From assembly GCA_009760855.2 (NCBI GenBank), contig WPIO01000059.1, positions 277,501 through 339,500 of the forward strand: a stretch of 62,000 bases of DNA, given 5' to 3'. Positions 23,655 to 62,000 of this stretch are shown here, in pieces. This DNA comes from Cristatella mucedo. Taxonomy: Eukaryota; Bryozoa; Phylactolaemata; Cristatellidae. Numbering within the stretch: the stretch's first letter is position 1; every line of letters begins with the position of its first letter. The translations under genes and the position numbers were made by a program. The notes under the pieces are model-generated. The model saw only the letters and a list, made by a program, of their open reading frames with translations. It was not told where the DNA came from and searched no databases.

Positions 23655-25600
23655 TTGCAGACGTTTGAAAAGACTTACAAAAAAGAAGCTAAAATGCTCC
23701 TGTTCCTCACGGCATTCGCTGGGTCCATGTGATTCACTCTTTGTGTGCTTTGCGTGCTGACACTGTGCATATTACCACTACCCGTATTATAATAATAATA
23801 ATAATAATGTACTTGATAAAGCGCCCTCAGAGAACTTGATCTCTCTCTAGGCGCTTTACATTTGCTGCAAAGTGAAATGCAATTGAATGGTAAATAAAAT
23901 CATGCTTGAAAAACAAACAATATGAATAACATGGTTAGGGGTGACATGCACAGGGTCAGCATGCAAATGTGGTTAGTGGCAGCATGCAGTGTCAGCACGC
24001 ATAAGCACGTGAAGGACGAATCACAGGGACCCACTAAATGCTGTCCTAAATAGGTGTTTTTAGGTTCCTTTTAAATGTGATCAGGTCAGGGGATGTTCTG
24101 ACGCAGGTCGGGAGGCAGGTCCAGGCTTTGGGAGCATACGAATTAAATGCACGGTCTCCAAAGGATTTAAGGGTTGTTCGAGGTGTTTCTAGACTGTTGG
24201 ATTCCGAAAAGCGGGTGGTACGATGCTTGGCCTGATGGAGGAGTATGTCGGAGAGATAGGCTGGAGCCATAGAATCAAGGGACCTAAAAGTGAGCGACAA
24301 AACCTTAAAGTCAATCGTTGCTTGACTGGTAGCCAGTGCAGGTCGGCGAGAAGAGGAGTAATGTGGCAACTGCGACACTCACGACAGACAAGCCTAGCTG
24401 CAGAGTTTTGCACCAGCTGCAATCGCCTGATCGCATATGCAGGTAATCCAGTAAGCAGTGAGTTGCAGAAGTCGAGACGAGATGTCACGAATGCATGGAC
24501 CAACTTAGATGTAGTATCCTTATCTTAACAAGCCCGAATTTTAGCAATGTTATGAAGCTGAAAATAGGCAGATTTGACTGTGGAGCTGATATGGTCGTCT
24601 AACGAGAGGTCGCTTTGGAATATGACACCTAGATTTCGAGCTGATTCGACAGGAGATATGCTGGCAGAGCCAATTTTGAGAGTCAGCCTTTCCAATTTGT
24701 GAATCACACTGGGTTTGCCCATAACTAGTAAGTTTTGTCATCGTTTAGTTTTAGAAAATTTGCTGCCATCCATGTGCAAATGTCATCAATGCATGCAGCT
24801 AGTGAGTTGAGAGAATTTGAGGTGCTCGAAGGCTGGGAGGGATCAAAGCAAAGGTACATCTGTCATCCGCATAGAAGTGAAAGCCTAGATTGTGCTTGGC
24901 AATCACATCAGCAAGAGGGAGAGTATAAACCGTGAAAAGATCCGGACCTAGCACGGAGCCCTGAGGTACTCCATATTTCAGAGGTATTTCAGATGATCGT
25001 TGTCCATTCACGTCAATACTCTGGAGTCTCCCACTGAGATAGGACCTGAACCAATACAGAGCAGTGCCAGTGATGCCCAGGCGAGATGAGAGGCGCTCTA
25101 GAAGAACTTTGTGATCGATGGTATCAAAAGCTGCCGAAAGATCGAGCCAAACAAGCAGAAATACTCTACCCATGTCTGCACTCCTAAGTAGGTCGTTGTA
25201 TACCCGAAGCAATGCTGACTCTGTGGAGTGATTAGCTCTAAAGCCGGACTGGAACTTACTAGCAAGGTGTGAGGTTTTGATATATGAGTTTAGCTGGTCT
25301 GCCACGACCTGTTCCAGTGTCTTTGATGAAATGGTAGAAGGGAGACTGGGCGGTAGTTGCTCAAGTTCTCTTGGTCTAGTGTTGCTTTCTTGAGGAGAGG
25401 CCTGACTACAGCTTTTTTGAAAGGTGCTGGGACATGACCTGAGGCTAATTACATATTAATGATGTTAGTTATGCACGTTGGTACTGGGTACGTTATCACT
25501 AACCCTTCATGGTCGTGCTTCCTTGGCAGCACATGTAAGCGCCTAGAAAGAGATTATGTTCACCGGGGGCGCTATCTCTCCTTCTGTCATGCTTCTGTCT
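23655..25600 (+). mobile_element. Older family A 3' end split by a nested LINE
   Basis: Plus-strand 3' UTR sequence at 23655-23787 (TTTGAAAAGACTTACAAAAA, ...ACCACTACCCG) resumes at 25450-25600 (ACGTTATCACTAACCCTTCA, CACATGTAAGCGCCTAGAAA). A minus-strand family A element lies between them. The two flanks follow each other in element order. Confidence 0.65.
23788..25445 (-). mobile_element. 5'-truncated L2/CR1-like LINE with recognisable reverse transcriptase
   Basis: The best-preserved family A copy. From the 5' side: [36 protein letters not shown], motif A LDLSAAFDTIDHKVLLERLS, WFRSYLSGRLQS, motif B GVPQGSVLGP, and the catalytic FYADD box near 24860. Then come [57 protein letters not shown], and FGDRAFNSYAPKAWTCLP. 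The 3' UTR and terminal GCGCCTAGAGAGAGATCAAG block end in an (ATT)n tail. The endonuclease is missing through 5' truncation and there are several frameshifts, so it is dead. Clade assignment comes from remembered L2/CR1 motifs. Confidence 0.9.
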
Positions 25601-26517
25601 CGTGGCAAGATGGCGCAGCGTTGTCTTCAGTGACCGTTACTTCCAGGACGTGACTCGGCAAGCTAGCTCAAAAGGCAGTGAGTACTACTTAGGCTATTCA
25701 GGATTACTTGCATTATTAACAACAAAAAATAATAAAAGAGAGTGGCCCTTATGAAAATCTGCTACAAACCCCTGCTCTCCGCAAGGCAGGCGAGCTTTAC
25801 AAATGGAATGAATCGGGTATTTTATACCGCACAGTTCATTCTAGCATCGAGCGGCGATGCTCATGGCTCATGCTCACTTGACAGCTGTTGCACGGCAGGC
25901 ACGCCGGACAAAGCAGTATGGACGTGTGCCTGTATGCCTGTCTGAGCTGGCATGATCCCTGCCCGGGGCAGCGGCATCAGCAGCAGCTCTGATTGGCAAT
26001 GGACATCGATGGCAGCCCATCGATGAATCGCAGCTCGCGAAGTGAAGGGCGCAGCAGCAGCGGCAGCAGAAGCAGCAGGTCGGCCCGTCGTTGCAGGTAT
26101 GGCGAGTCACTCGCGGTGAGCGAAGCACCTCTGAACTGCGCCAAGAAGTCGATCGACAAACGTTTAACCGGAACAATCACGTGCTGCTGCCTCAGTTGAG
26201 CAAGCCAACGGGGATTCGCGTCAAAGAACCGCTTCCGGCAGGGCGCGACCAATATGGCCGCTCGTGCCGCTATGCAACAGCTACAGGCTCGAGCAACTCG
26301 CAAGCCGCTGTGCCGGAGGAAGGAGGAAGTGCTACACAAACGCTCTGCCAACGACGAAACGGAGGCGGAAGTGGCCGCTTGCCTTGGTCTTTCAGCATTT
26401 CGAGAAAAGCCGACATGGACGACGTATACTAAACGGAATCTCTGCCAATCCACGTTGGCCAGACGGAGGGGCAGGCTCGCGAGGCAACAAGCCTGCTGCT
26501 GCTGCTGCCTCCGCCCG

Positions 26518-38340
<11,823 letters not shown>

Positions 38341-38854
38341 GGCTGCAGTGATGCATCTCTTGGAAGAATGGACTAGGCGGAGCCCATTGGCAACAGTGTA
38401 AGGCTCTAGGGCTTGGCTCTGGTAGAACACGCACCTTGCCGCACTTCGTGCAACTGCAACAACAACAACTGGAACATGCAGATCGATGATTGCCACAAGA
38501 AGCAACAAGCCATCCCAGCACGACATCCTGGAGCTGACCTTGTGTGTTATTGAAGATGATGAAAGAAGCACTGTGGCAAACATTAGTTGATTGTGCAAAG
38601 ATTTAGCAGACATAGCTCATTTTGTACTCTACAGGCATCCCATGTTCCAATCAACAATGCAATACTAAGGAATACAGCTCCCAATAGAGCTCATAATAAT
38701 AATACTAATAACAAAGCATGGTATAATTACCAAGGGAACAAAATCTCTAGGCTGAAAGGGAGGCAGATACACTGATTAGTGGTAACAGCATGCATAATTG
38801 CAGCATGCTTTGAGCACACGAGATTCATGTAGATGACAAATATGTAAAAAATAT

Positions 38855-39015
38855 ATAACTAATTTATATAGGGCCCTAAGAGATCCTAATTAAACGCAGG
38901 CGCTTCACATATATCAAGGGGCTCGAGTCCACGAGATCGGTAATAAAATACAATTCATGTTGACCTAGGTCGTTAAAAGGCAGGCACCTTAACCACTGGG
39001 CCAAACCAGTGTGTA
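38855..39015 (-). repeat. tRNA-derived SINE, family S2
   Basis: The minus strand reads GGTTTGGCCCAGTGGTTAAG, then GTGGACTCGAGCCCC (box B region). The tail ATTAGGATCTCTTAGGGCCC runs into TATATAAATTAG. Confidence 0.75.
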
Positions 39016-39019
39016 GATA

Positions 39020-40340
39020 CGTCGAAAGATACCTTGTAGATATTGCAAGAGCAGCAGGTGGCCTTTGGCTTGGCTTTGAATGCTACCAAGTCGGAAGATG
39101 TCATGAGGTCAGCCTCAGTATAGAGTTCTAGGCTTCCGGTAACTCCAGGGATGGACGGATGGATGAGCTCCAAAGGATTCGACGTTATTTATATTTATAT
39201 TCGACGTTGGTCTGCTGACTTGATGACATTTAAAAATATGCTAAAAATCCGGCATTGCCTAACAGCATCTGCTCCATCCACACGGTTTGTCTGCTGCCTG
39301 CTCATGCATGAAGACTGCGCACGCTATTACAAACCAACTCATGTGCCTCCATTCCAGCACATGTAAGGGGCCTAGAATACAAAGGCCTCGTCGTTAGCTA
39401 TTGCTATTATCACAAGCATAGCTAAATGATCTGAGCCGGAAGTATGGAGGCCAGAGCCTGTGCTCAAGCAGAACATTTGAGCCTGAGCACAAGAACGGAC
39501 CGACGTACGAAACGAGTGAAACGTCGACTTTGAAGTCGACGTGCTGCTTCACGAGGACGAAGGTCGAAGGGAAATAGCAGGTGTAGTTGCTACGATCACG
39601 ACAGGCACGACAAGGCAAGCGGCGATGGGCTCTGCACCATCTGTCTATTGCCTTGCTACACTGGCAGGCAGAACTGGCAGCAGAGAGTTACAAAAGTCTA
39701 GATGAGATGTCGAGACTGCAAGGAATTAATTTGACAGTGGTACCTTAATCTGAATTGGGAGTGTGGCATTCACACCAAGTCCAGAAGGCAGGCAGACCTG
39801 AGTGCGGAGGTGATCAGTCATCTAGCGAGAGAAAGGTCATTTTGGAGCAGGAGCAGCCTAGAGGAGGCTGCGCAGAGGCTACAGCAGGACACATGCCGCC
39901 AGAGACTGAGCAAAGCTTTTCAACTTCTAGCTGACACTGGGTTTTCCCAACAGCTGCCAGGGCCGATTTTCCAGCATTCAATTTAGGCAAGCCTTTCATC
40001 CACGTTCGTTCAAATAATAAACAATGTAGCTGCCATGGAGATGGGAGTTTTAAGAGGCTGCACATCACCGAGGCATCAAAGCCAGGGATCAAAGCGATGG
40101 CCGGGAATTTCAGCCCAGGCCAGCAAGGAAGCTGATTGGCTCGAAGGCCGATCGGTTTCGTCACCCAACTATCTTGGCGAATGTTTAATGCTCTTCTTCT
40201 GAGGCTTGACCCAGTTTTTTGCAAGCAACTGGCTCGGTTTTACAAATAAGACACTGCACATTCTCTTCTTTCTAGCGTTGCATTGATCTTTTCGAAGGGC
40301 GATAAAACCCGGCTTAAGATTCAGCAGATATTTTCACTTT
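39020..40340. other. Intergenic sequence with strongly decayed family A LINE pieces
   Basis: 39030-39180 (minus), 39225-39400 (plus) and 39640-40020 (minus) keep short blocks of family A, such as GTCTAGATGAGATGTCGAGA against the well-preserved copy. No gene was recognised. Confidence 0.45.
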
Positions 40341-40344
40341 TTTT

Positions 40345-40790
40345 TCCTGCGTAGTCGTGGAACTGCTGCATCAGTTTCAGCCAGTTAGCGCTCTCAGGTC
40401 CTGTGTGATCAATAAATTAGCTGTTCCATTCCTCCGCTTAAAGACAGTTGGTGACAGAAGCTTTAGCTCTGCAGGTCCTAGACTGTGGAACTCGCTTCCA
40501 CGATTCTTACGCAACGACAACTGCTCTTCTGCTGCCGACTGTGGCACATTCTTTCCAGCCGTCCTGAGCTGCTACTTCCATGCTACTCACTACCTCAACT
40601 GCTCTCCTGACTCTGCCATGCTTCCCACTTTCTCTCTGTCGCGTGAGACGAAGTCTGTTGCCTACCGAATGCGTACCGAAAGCCGCTTAGGCTGTGAGTG
40701 CGCTATGCAAAACTCTCCTGCGTAACGCCCACATGGTCTTTATGACTTTGTGGAGTTACAGACCGAGATACAAGACATTACATTGCATCG
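40345..40790 (+). mobile_element. Family B LINE 3' end
   Basis: Frame 40357-40725 reads [34 protein letters not shown] and YRMRTESRLGCECAMQNSPA, a clean C-terminus. It ends through GACTTTGTGGAGTTACAGAC at an ACATTACATT tail. 5'-truncated. Confidence 0.87.
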
Positions 40791-41159
40791 GCAGAAGACA
40801 GCTGCTCTCGCAGACCAGACCAGCTGTTCCCGATCGTCGCCATACATCTCTATGGCGACAATCGCCAAGGGAGAGATCCATCTCGCTTGGCGCGGAGCGT
40901 TTCATCGAACTATCGTCGCCACCCCACAACTACCAGGCGGCGGGCAAAGTTTACATCGACGCTGGCTTGTGCGTTCGCGCTTTGCAGCGAAAACTCCATC
41001 CGATATGGCATTCGACGAACGTGCGAAAGCACTGGCCTCCGTAGGGACTCGCTGCTAGAGCATTGGCCGGCCACACGCTTTGCCGGCTTTGAGCCGACGA
41101 GCGCTTCGGCGGCCATCGTTGGACGACGGCTCCCAGTCCGTCGTGAGTAGCCAGGGCTC

Positions 41160-42223
41160 GCGACAGAGTTAAAAATACCGATAACCACTGCGGTCGGCGA
41201 ACCCACCTAACTCAATCCGCAGCACCGCGGGCGTTCACGACGGCACCGCTAGAACAGGGCGCCGCGCGGCACCATTGTAAGCAACAGTGCGCCAGCCAGC
41301 CAGCCATGCGGTACCGGCTCGTCCTGAGAGCAGAGAGCCGGATTCAACTGTGCTGCCCGGCGGTGCGAAGCTGGCACGAAACGGGGGAGGGGGAGCGACG
41401 CGCGCTAGCGCGCGCGCCGCTGCGCACGCTACGACGAGGGTCGCCGCTTGCGCCGAACGCGACGCGTCGAGCGCTCGGCGGTTGACGAACGCTCGTCCCG
41501 GAGCGCCGGAGCGCCGCCGCGAGCGGTGCAGAGCGGCGGTGCGTCGGCGTGCCGCCGCCCCCCCCCCCCCCCCCCGCGCACGCGATGACAACCACTTGCA
41601 GAAGCGCGCGGTCACGCGCGGCGCGCGCACACGATCGGGCTGCTGCGTAAAAATAAGTCACGGCGACGGTCGCAAAGTGCGACGGCACGGCGAACTCACC
41701 GTACCGTATGTCTCGCGAGCACGCGCGAATGACGCGCGTTCTGGTGCAATTCGAACGCTCACGTTCGAGCCAGAGCGGGCGGCGCTAGCCCTCGGGTCAG
41801 CAAGTTGCCCCGCCACGGTGAAGTGGCGGGGGGGGGGGGCGGCCATGCCGCAGAGCGACGCGATATGCTACGACCCGACGTCAACTGACGGCGGCTCAAA
41901 AGCAGCGAGACAGGGCGCGCGTGCGAGGCGGCTAAAACCAAAAGCCTGACTTCAATGCGCATGCTCAGAGATATCAATTCACTTATTGCTTAAGGCAACG
42001 AGGCCCAGATGCCTCCGCGCGATACCTTTTCAAGTCTCGCAACCACACGACGGACGAGTCCGCCAGCTAGCCAGCCAGCCAGCGCAGCCGCCCCGTACAC
42101 CGCAGCTTGTACAAGGTCACGGTCGTTTCTGCTATCGGTCGCCATCATCGCCATCGTAGGTCGCTGGGATTACGCTGCCGTCGTCGGCACTTCTGCCGTA
42201 AACGCTGTGACTGTACCATAGCT
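41160..42223. promoter_or_regulatory. GC-rich, CpG-rich region upstream of FEM1
   Basis: Strongly GC and CpG rich, with C and G homopolymers at about 41560 and 41829. Frames on both strands stay open because of composition. Its placement just before the FEM1 start fits a CpG-type promoter; no TATA box was recognised. Inference only. Confidence 0.5.
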
Positions 42224-42236
42224 ATGAATATAGAAG

Positions 42237-57724
<15,488 letters not shown>

Positions 57725-58106
57725 CGTCGTCGTCGTAGTCGTCGCCGCTTTGCCCCGACTGACCGCAGGGAAGTGTGCCTGCCGCGCCGTCGTCGGCGCT
57801 GCTCGCGAGCGGTCGACGGCCGCGGTGCGGCAGGCCTCTCTGGCTGGTCGCGTCGTCGGCGAGTGCAGAGCAGAGCGCGGTGGGCTCGCGGCCGTCCGCT
57901 TGCAGGGCTCGCCACCACCAACCAGTATGCTCAATTAGCTGCTGCCATAGCGCTGGCGGAGCCCACTCTTTTGTGCAGGAGAGCTGATCGGCACAGGTGG
58001 GCACACCCGTGCCTCGGCAAGCCGCTCCGCCAGCCACCACCGAAGTCGACGCCATGGCCCTACCGGCAGCCTCCCTGGGAACCGTAGAATGTGCAGTGGT
58101 GCTTGG

Positions 58107-58142
58107 CTTGGCCTTTGACCTTTGCTTGGCCTTTGACCTTTG
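58107..58142 (-). promoter_or_regulatory. Tandem 18-mer containing two DR1-type half-site pairs
   Basis: Two exact copies of an 18-base unit. On the minus strand each reads AAAGGTCAAAGGCCA, i.e. AGGTCA-A-AGGCCA, the DR1 spacing bound by HNF4/RXR-type nuclear receptors. It lies in the presumed FEM1 3' UTR or flank. Confidence 0.5.
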
Positions 58143-58216
58143 CTAGACTGCCATGTTTTGATTGAAAAGATTTTCTGTCGTGGTGCGAATTTCTGAGACT
58201 GCCCAGCCACGTGGAC

Positions 58217-58305
58217 ATTAAAAGCATGGATGGATAGATGGATTCGGCCTATCTCGCTCGTGCTCCAAGTTTATTTGGTGAACATAACCGTCGTGATGAA
58301 ATAAA
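58217..58305 (+). promoter_or_regulatory. Candidate polyadenylation signals of FEM1
   Basis: ATTAAA at 58217-58222 and AATAAA at 58300-58305, about 0.5 kb after the stop. Either could define the 3' end. Confidence 0.5.
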
Positions 58306-59799
58306 TGATGCAATCGTCTGCCGCTGCACCGTTGCTCGCGGCACCACATAGCCCAGGCTGACGTAGCAGCAGAGTGCCGTCGAAACCTTCTTTCTTGCCA
58401 TTGCGCAGCCGAGAGAGTGCTCATGTCGCGTCCACTGCAACGGAAGAGCGAGGCGCCGTGCTCGCTCTCAGCAGGCTGCCCAGCGAGGTCTAGCGCTAGC
58501 TCGACGTCGTCTGCTTGCTGTGTGGCTCCATGGTGGAGCTCCATGACCGGAGCCGCTCACCGCTGACCTTTGCAGCTGTCGCCACGTCCTGGTCAATTTA
58601 CTTTTTTGCAGTTGTCTTGCTTTTTACAATGTCTGGGCTGCCTGTCTCGGCCAGCAGGCTGACCGGGCGATCTGAGCTGGCCCGGTTCCTGCTGTGCATT
58701 CCTTACTACAGAGTGGAGCAGACTGGTGGCGTCTGCTGCTGGTAGCCCGTTAATAGATAGTTTTGCGTTGGCCAGCTTGGCACATATGGTAACCGTACGT
58801 CTGCACACGTAATCGGCCGTGGCAGGATCCTGTACGTGACGTACAGCTGATTGTGTACGTAGACGATGCCTGATGTGCAGCGCGTGCAGCCAATCACAGG
58901 AATCTTTTCTTGTTCGAGACGAAATCGACGGTTACCAAAACGGCATGCTCATAATAAGCTAGTTTCTGCCAGATGTTCTCGTAAGTGCTGCAATGACGTC
59001 AGCTTTTGACATTGACGTTTACCTTGGGCATAGTTCTTGCTCATCGACCAGCATATAGCTAGCTATAGCCAAGCAGCTTTGTACTTGACTCCGCGCCGGC
59101 GCTCGGAGACGAACGCATCCTGCTGCTAAGCGAACTTGAGGTAAGACCTGTCCATGCGCTCGCAGCACCTCGTTCGGCTACTGCGTGCTAAGCAGTGCTC
59201 TTAAAAAAAGTCGGCCTGCAGAACTAGGCTAGCTTAAAAGATGGCCGTGCATTGAGTCACGTGAGCGGAGTCAATGAATGAATGCACCGGCTGCATTGAT
59301 CGTCCCAACTCGCAGTGCTGGCGACCTAATCTTCGCACCGAGTGGACAGACTGCATCTTCTTCTCATGCTGCATCCTGGTGTCCCGTGAGTGTCTCCGCT
59401 GACCGGCTGGTTGTGTAGTGCAGGGCAGGATAAAGTTAGACCGCTGCCCGCAAGGGTGGGCAGTGACACGTCAGAGTATTTAGGCTTGAACGAATGCACT
59501 GGTCTGCAGACTCGGTCGTCCAGCTCTGCATGTGGTGGCACACGGGGGGGGGGAGTGCGACCAGCGCGCTAAGCTGCAGCCAGACGCCGTCCTTGACCTG
59601 GTTGACATCCTGAGCGGCCGCACTCGATGGGCTGCATGAGCACGGTCCACCTTGAGCAGGACAGCCGACGCCCCCACGGTCCAGGCAGGGCTGGGCAGGG
59701 CTCAGCGGCATTGCTGCTTGTCTTGCAGCTGGATCGGCTCTCGAAAACGATGCCGAGTGAGAGAAGTCGGTAAGCGAGACGGCTAAAGCATTCGACCGT

Positions 59800-59836
59800 T
59801 CAACTGGCCAAAGAGTACAACTCGTTGGCCAGTTGA
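59800..59836. repeat. Perfect 12-bp inverted repeat
   Basis: TCAACTGGCCAA at 59800-59811 and TTGGCCAGTTGA at 59825-59836. Confidence 0.9.
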
Positions 59837-60521
59837 CCAACTCTTGGGTGCCTTCTCGAGCAGGTGTCTGACCCCCCCCCCCCCTGTAAATATAATCTCC
59901 CCCTGGCGTACCGTTAAAATTGGCTCCTCGTCTGTGGTGCCTCCTGCACACCCAGGCATTGCCTCCCCTTTGCAGTAGCTTGAAAGCAGCAGATACGCTT
60001 GGTTAACTGCAAATTGACAGCCAAGAGACACGAGGGAAACTGGACAAAATTCCGTGCGTAGAGCTCGTGTTTGCCAGATGTACTGCTGAATCGATTTGCA
60101 TCATCACCTCGATGCCATGCTATTAGTATGCTATTATGTATATTTGGTATGCTATTACTGTACGCAAATAGGCCAACCTTCGCGCAGCGGCTTACCGTGT
60201 AAGAGATCTGCAAGTAAGCGACCACTGGGGACCCAATATCACACGCACGGCAGAAGGCTCGAGGCGCCAGCTTGCAGGCCAAAGTTGATGAGACGGCACT
60301 GGAGCTTTGAAGCAACAGCGAGTGCTCAACGATTTCAGTCTGCCATTGTCCGCCGACCGGCTGCGCTGCGTCGCGACGAGACACAAAATGACCGCTTTGC
60401 ATCGTACATCGAGGACAGCAGGGCACATCGATGATGATAGCTCTGCCAAAGGCTACTAATCACAGAACGCGGAGCACATCTCGAGAGATGCCCCGCTGCT
60501 GGACAGCGGCCACCGCAAGAA

Positions 60522-60541
60522 GGGACACCACGTGGTGTCCC
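60522..60541. repeat. Perfect 20-bp palindrome, no loop
   Basis: GGGACACCAC followed directly by its complement GTGGTGTCCC, with a CACGTG E-box core, then a run of G. Confidence 0.93.
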
Positions 60542-61391
60542 GGGGGGGGGGGGACCACGTGGGACAGCGCTTCACGTCGCTTCTCTCGCGCTTCGCCGAG
60601 ACCCGTCAGACGCCATCTTTGAATTGTCAAGATGCCATCAGCACGGCGGCAGCGTCTTCACGCACGGCCAAACCAGGCGCACATACCGAGGCGACATAAA
60701 GAGCAAGCCGCTGCTGTGCAACTACGTCAACGAGCCGCGGCCGCCAGCTGGCTGGCTGGCTGGCGCACAGCAGAAGGACGGAAAGTGCTTGCAGAAACTT
60801 CCGTCCGGCTTCAGAAAGCAGACAGAGCGACGGCCAGCGACAAAGCGACGGCTGACGAGGGGTGAGGGTGGGTGGGGGCGGTTGCTCCTCCAAGGTCAGC
60901 GGTCCAGGCTCCAAGGTCCCCGGTCGCACAAGCCATCGTCCAGAGCCCCGCAGTTCTGTGGATGCTAAAGCAGGAAGCCGGAAGTCCTGCTCCCCACAAT
61001 CGCCGCTGCTGCCGCCGACGCATTCGACGATTCATCTGCCGACGGCCGGAGCACCGGTAGGTAGCGCAGCAGCAGCTGGCGGCGGAAGCAGCAACAGCAG
61101 CCAGGTCAGCAGCAACGCCACATCGGTCGGACGCTGCAGTGATTGGCTCTGCGAGCGAGCGCAATGGCTGCCGCTGCCGACATGCGCAGTCGGAGCCGGA
61201 GAATCTCACGTAGAGCAGCAGCCGACGCAGCTGCAGCAGCAGCTGCGGCAGCTCCAGCAGCAGCAGCGGGGCTTGCTAGCGGCTCAACGCGGTCGCTGTG
61301 GTCGGTCCTGCGACCGACGATCGCTGTGGATGGTCGCTGGTCGGTCGCTGTGGGTGGTCGCTGTAGACGGTCGCTAGACATGCGACGGTCG

Positions 61392-61955
61392 CTACGGCTG
61401 CGCAGCCGATGAAGGCGGCGCAGCCTTCATCGGCTGCGCCGGCAGTCCAAACCGCTGCTGCTGCTGCAGTGGCTTGACCTCGGACGCTGGGTCGTGCACT
61501 CGCTGGTGGACGGTCAGCTGCAGGAGCCTGCTAAAACTGGCGCCACACTCCACGCACAGGTAGGTCGTGTCTCGGCTTTCGTCATCATCACTGTCGCCGC
61601 CGCCGTCGTCGTCGCCGCGATACAGCAGCGGCTGCTCGGCGGGACCGGCGCCGGTAGTGACGTCACGACGGCTGCTGCACTCCTGAGTGGCTGTTCGACG
61701 AGTGCGGCCGCCGGAGGCAGCGCTCGGCACCAGCGCAGCCTTGCCATCGCCGGCCGTCGAAAGCGAGCCGCTGGCCCCGTTGGCGAGCCTGCCCCCTCCG
61801 TCGCGGGCAGCAGCCGCCGCCGTCGCTTGCGCCATTGCTGCCATCCAGGCAAACCTGGCCACATCGACTTCGGGTGGCAGAGGGTGGCAAGCCGCAGCAG
61901 CGGAGAGGACCGGGCGCGACCCGGCGAGGTGGCCAGCGGCAGCAGCAGTGGACAT
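61392..61955 (-). CDS. C2H2 zinc-finger reading frame, open to the window edge
   Basis: A 187-codon frame with ATG at 61955. The frame is also open upstream to the window end, so the true start may lie outside. The N-terminal half is Ala/Gly-rich and disordered (MSTAAAAGHLAGSRPVLSAA). An acidic stretch (GDDDGGGDSDDDESRD) follows, then one C2H2 finger with C-x2-C-x12-H-x3-H spacing (YLCVECGASFSRLLQLTVHQ, RVH). A Gln-rich tail ends at TAG 61392. Such fingers bind DNA, RNA or proteins; a single finger does not say which. It may be a terminal exon. The finger is convincing; the gene model is not proven. Confidence 0.55.
   Translation of the reverse strand: MSTAAAAGHLAGSRPVLSAAAACHPLPPEVDVARFAWMAAMAQATAAAAARDGGGRLANGASGSLSTAGDGKAALVPSAASGGRTRRTATQECSSRRDVTTGAGPAEQPLLYRGDDDGGGDSDDDESRDTTYLCVECGASFSRLLQLTVHQRVHDPASEVKPLQQQQRFGLPAQPMKAAPPSSAAQP
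61400..61439. repeat. Perfect 17-bp inverted repeat over the zinc-finger ORF stop region
   Basis: Arms 61400-61416 and 61423-61439 (GCGCAGCCGATGAAGGC and complement) with a 6-base loop. They cover the last codons of the minus-strand zinc-finger frame. Confidence 0.93.
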
Positions 61956-62000
61956 GATGACGACAGCATCACCGGCGACCGAAGCATCACCGTGCGACCA

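Larger units (their letters stand above)
58306..61390. other. Gene-poor region between FEM1 and the right-edge ORF
   Basis: Nothing recognised in the first 2 kb. It holds inverted repeats (59800-59836 and a 20-bp palindrome at 60522-60541), G and C homopolymers (60541-60553, 59873-59884), and a GC-rich zone from 60600. A plus-strand frame at 60862-61377 is Ser- and Gln-rich (VEQQPTQLQQQLRQLQQQQR) but has no clear splice context or homology. Confidence 0.45.

Overview
The window is animal nuclear DNA, most likely from an invertebrate; I cannot place it in a phylum. It holds spliced genes with GT-AG introns and animal protein families (ribosomal protein eS6, a FEM1 ubiquitin-ligase receptor, a C1orf43/NICE-3 membrane protein). 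It also carries many 5'-truncated L2/CR1-type non-LTR retrotransposons, tRNA-derived SINEs and an exceptional load of microsatellites. Nothing bacterial or viral was seen.

Layout. 1-4140 is GC-rich flank with one GA tract. 4141-10463 carries two phase-matched exons of an unrecognised plus-strand gene, separated by a 5.1 kb intron. 8.2-18.9 kb is mostly retrotransposon debris, including a fragmented L2/CR1-like element with endonuclease and reverse-transcriptase remnants. 19945-21751 is a complete five-exon RPS6 gene. 21.9-25.6 kb is more retrotransposon sequence with one nested insertion. 26518-38340 is a complete six-exon C1orf43 homologue on the minus strand, its introns full of repeats. 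After a 3.9 kb gap the plus-strand FEM1 gene (fem-1C/A type) runs from 42237 to 57724 in three exons. Its 12.7 kb first intron contains an uninterrupted run of 229 CTG triplets. 58.3-61.4 kb is gene-poor. The right edge holds a minus-strand reading frame with one C2H2 zinc finger that stays open to the window end.

The genes do not form a pathway: RPS6 is a housekeeping 40S component, FEM1 is a CUL2 substrate receptor and C1orf43 is a small membrane protein. C1orf43 and FEM1 are head to head around a GC-rich region. Repeat biology is the main point of interest: two LINE families with different 3' microsatellites, a SINE that appears to borrow the LINE 3' tail, sense-strand-biased CTG tracts, and several long perfect inverted repeats.

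Coding exons were reconstructed by eye from splice consensus, phase continuity and remembered family alignments. No search or splice predictor was run.
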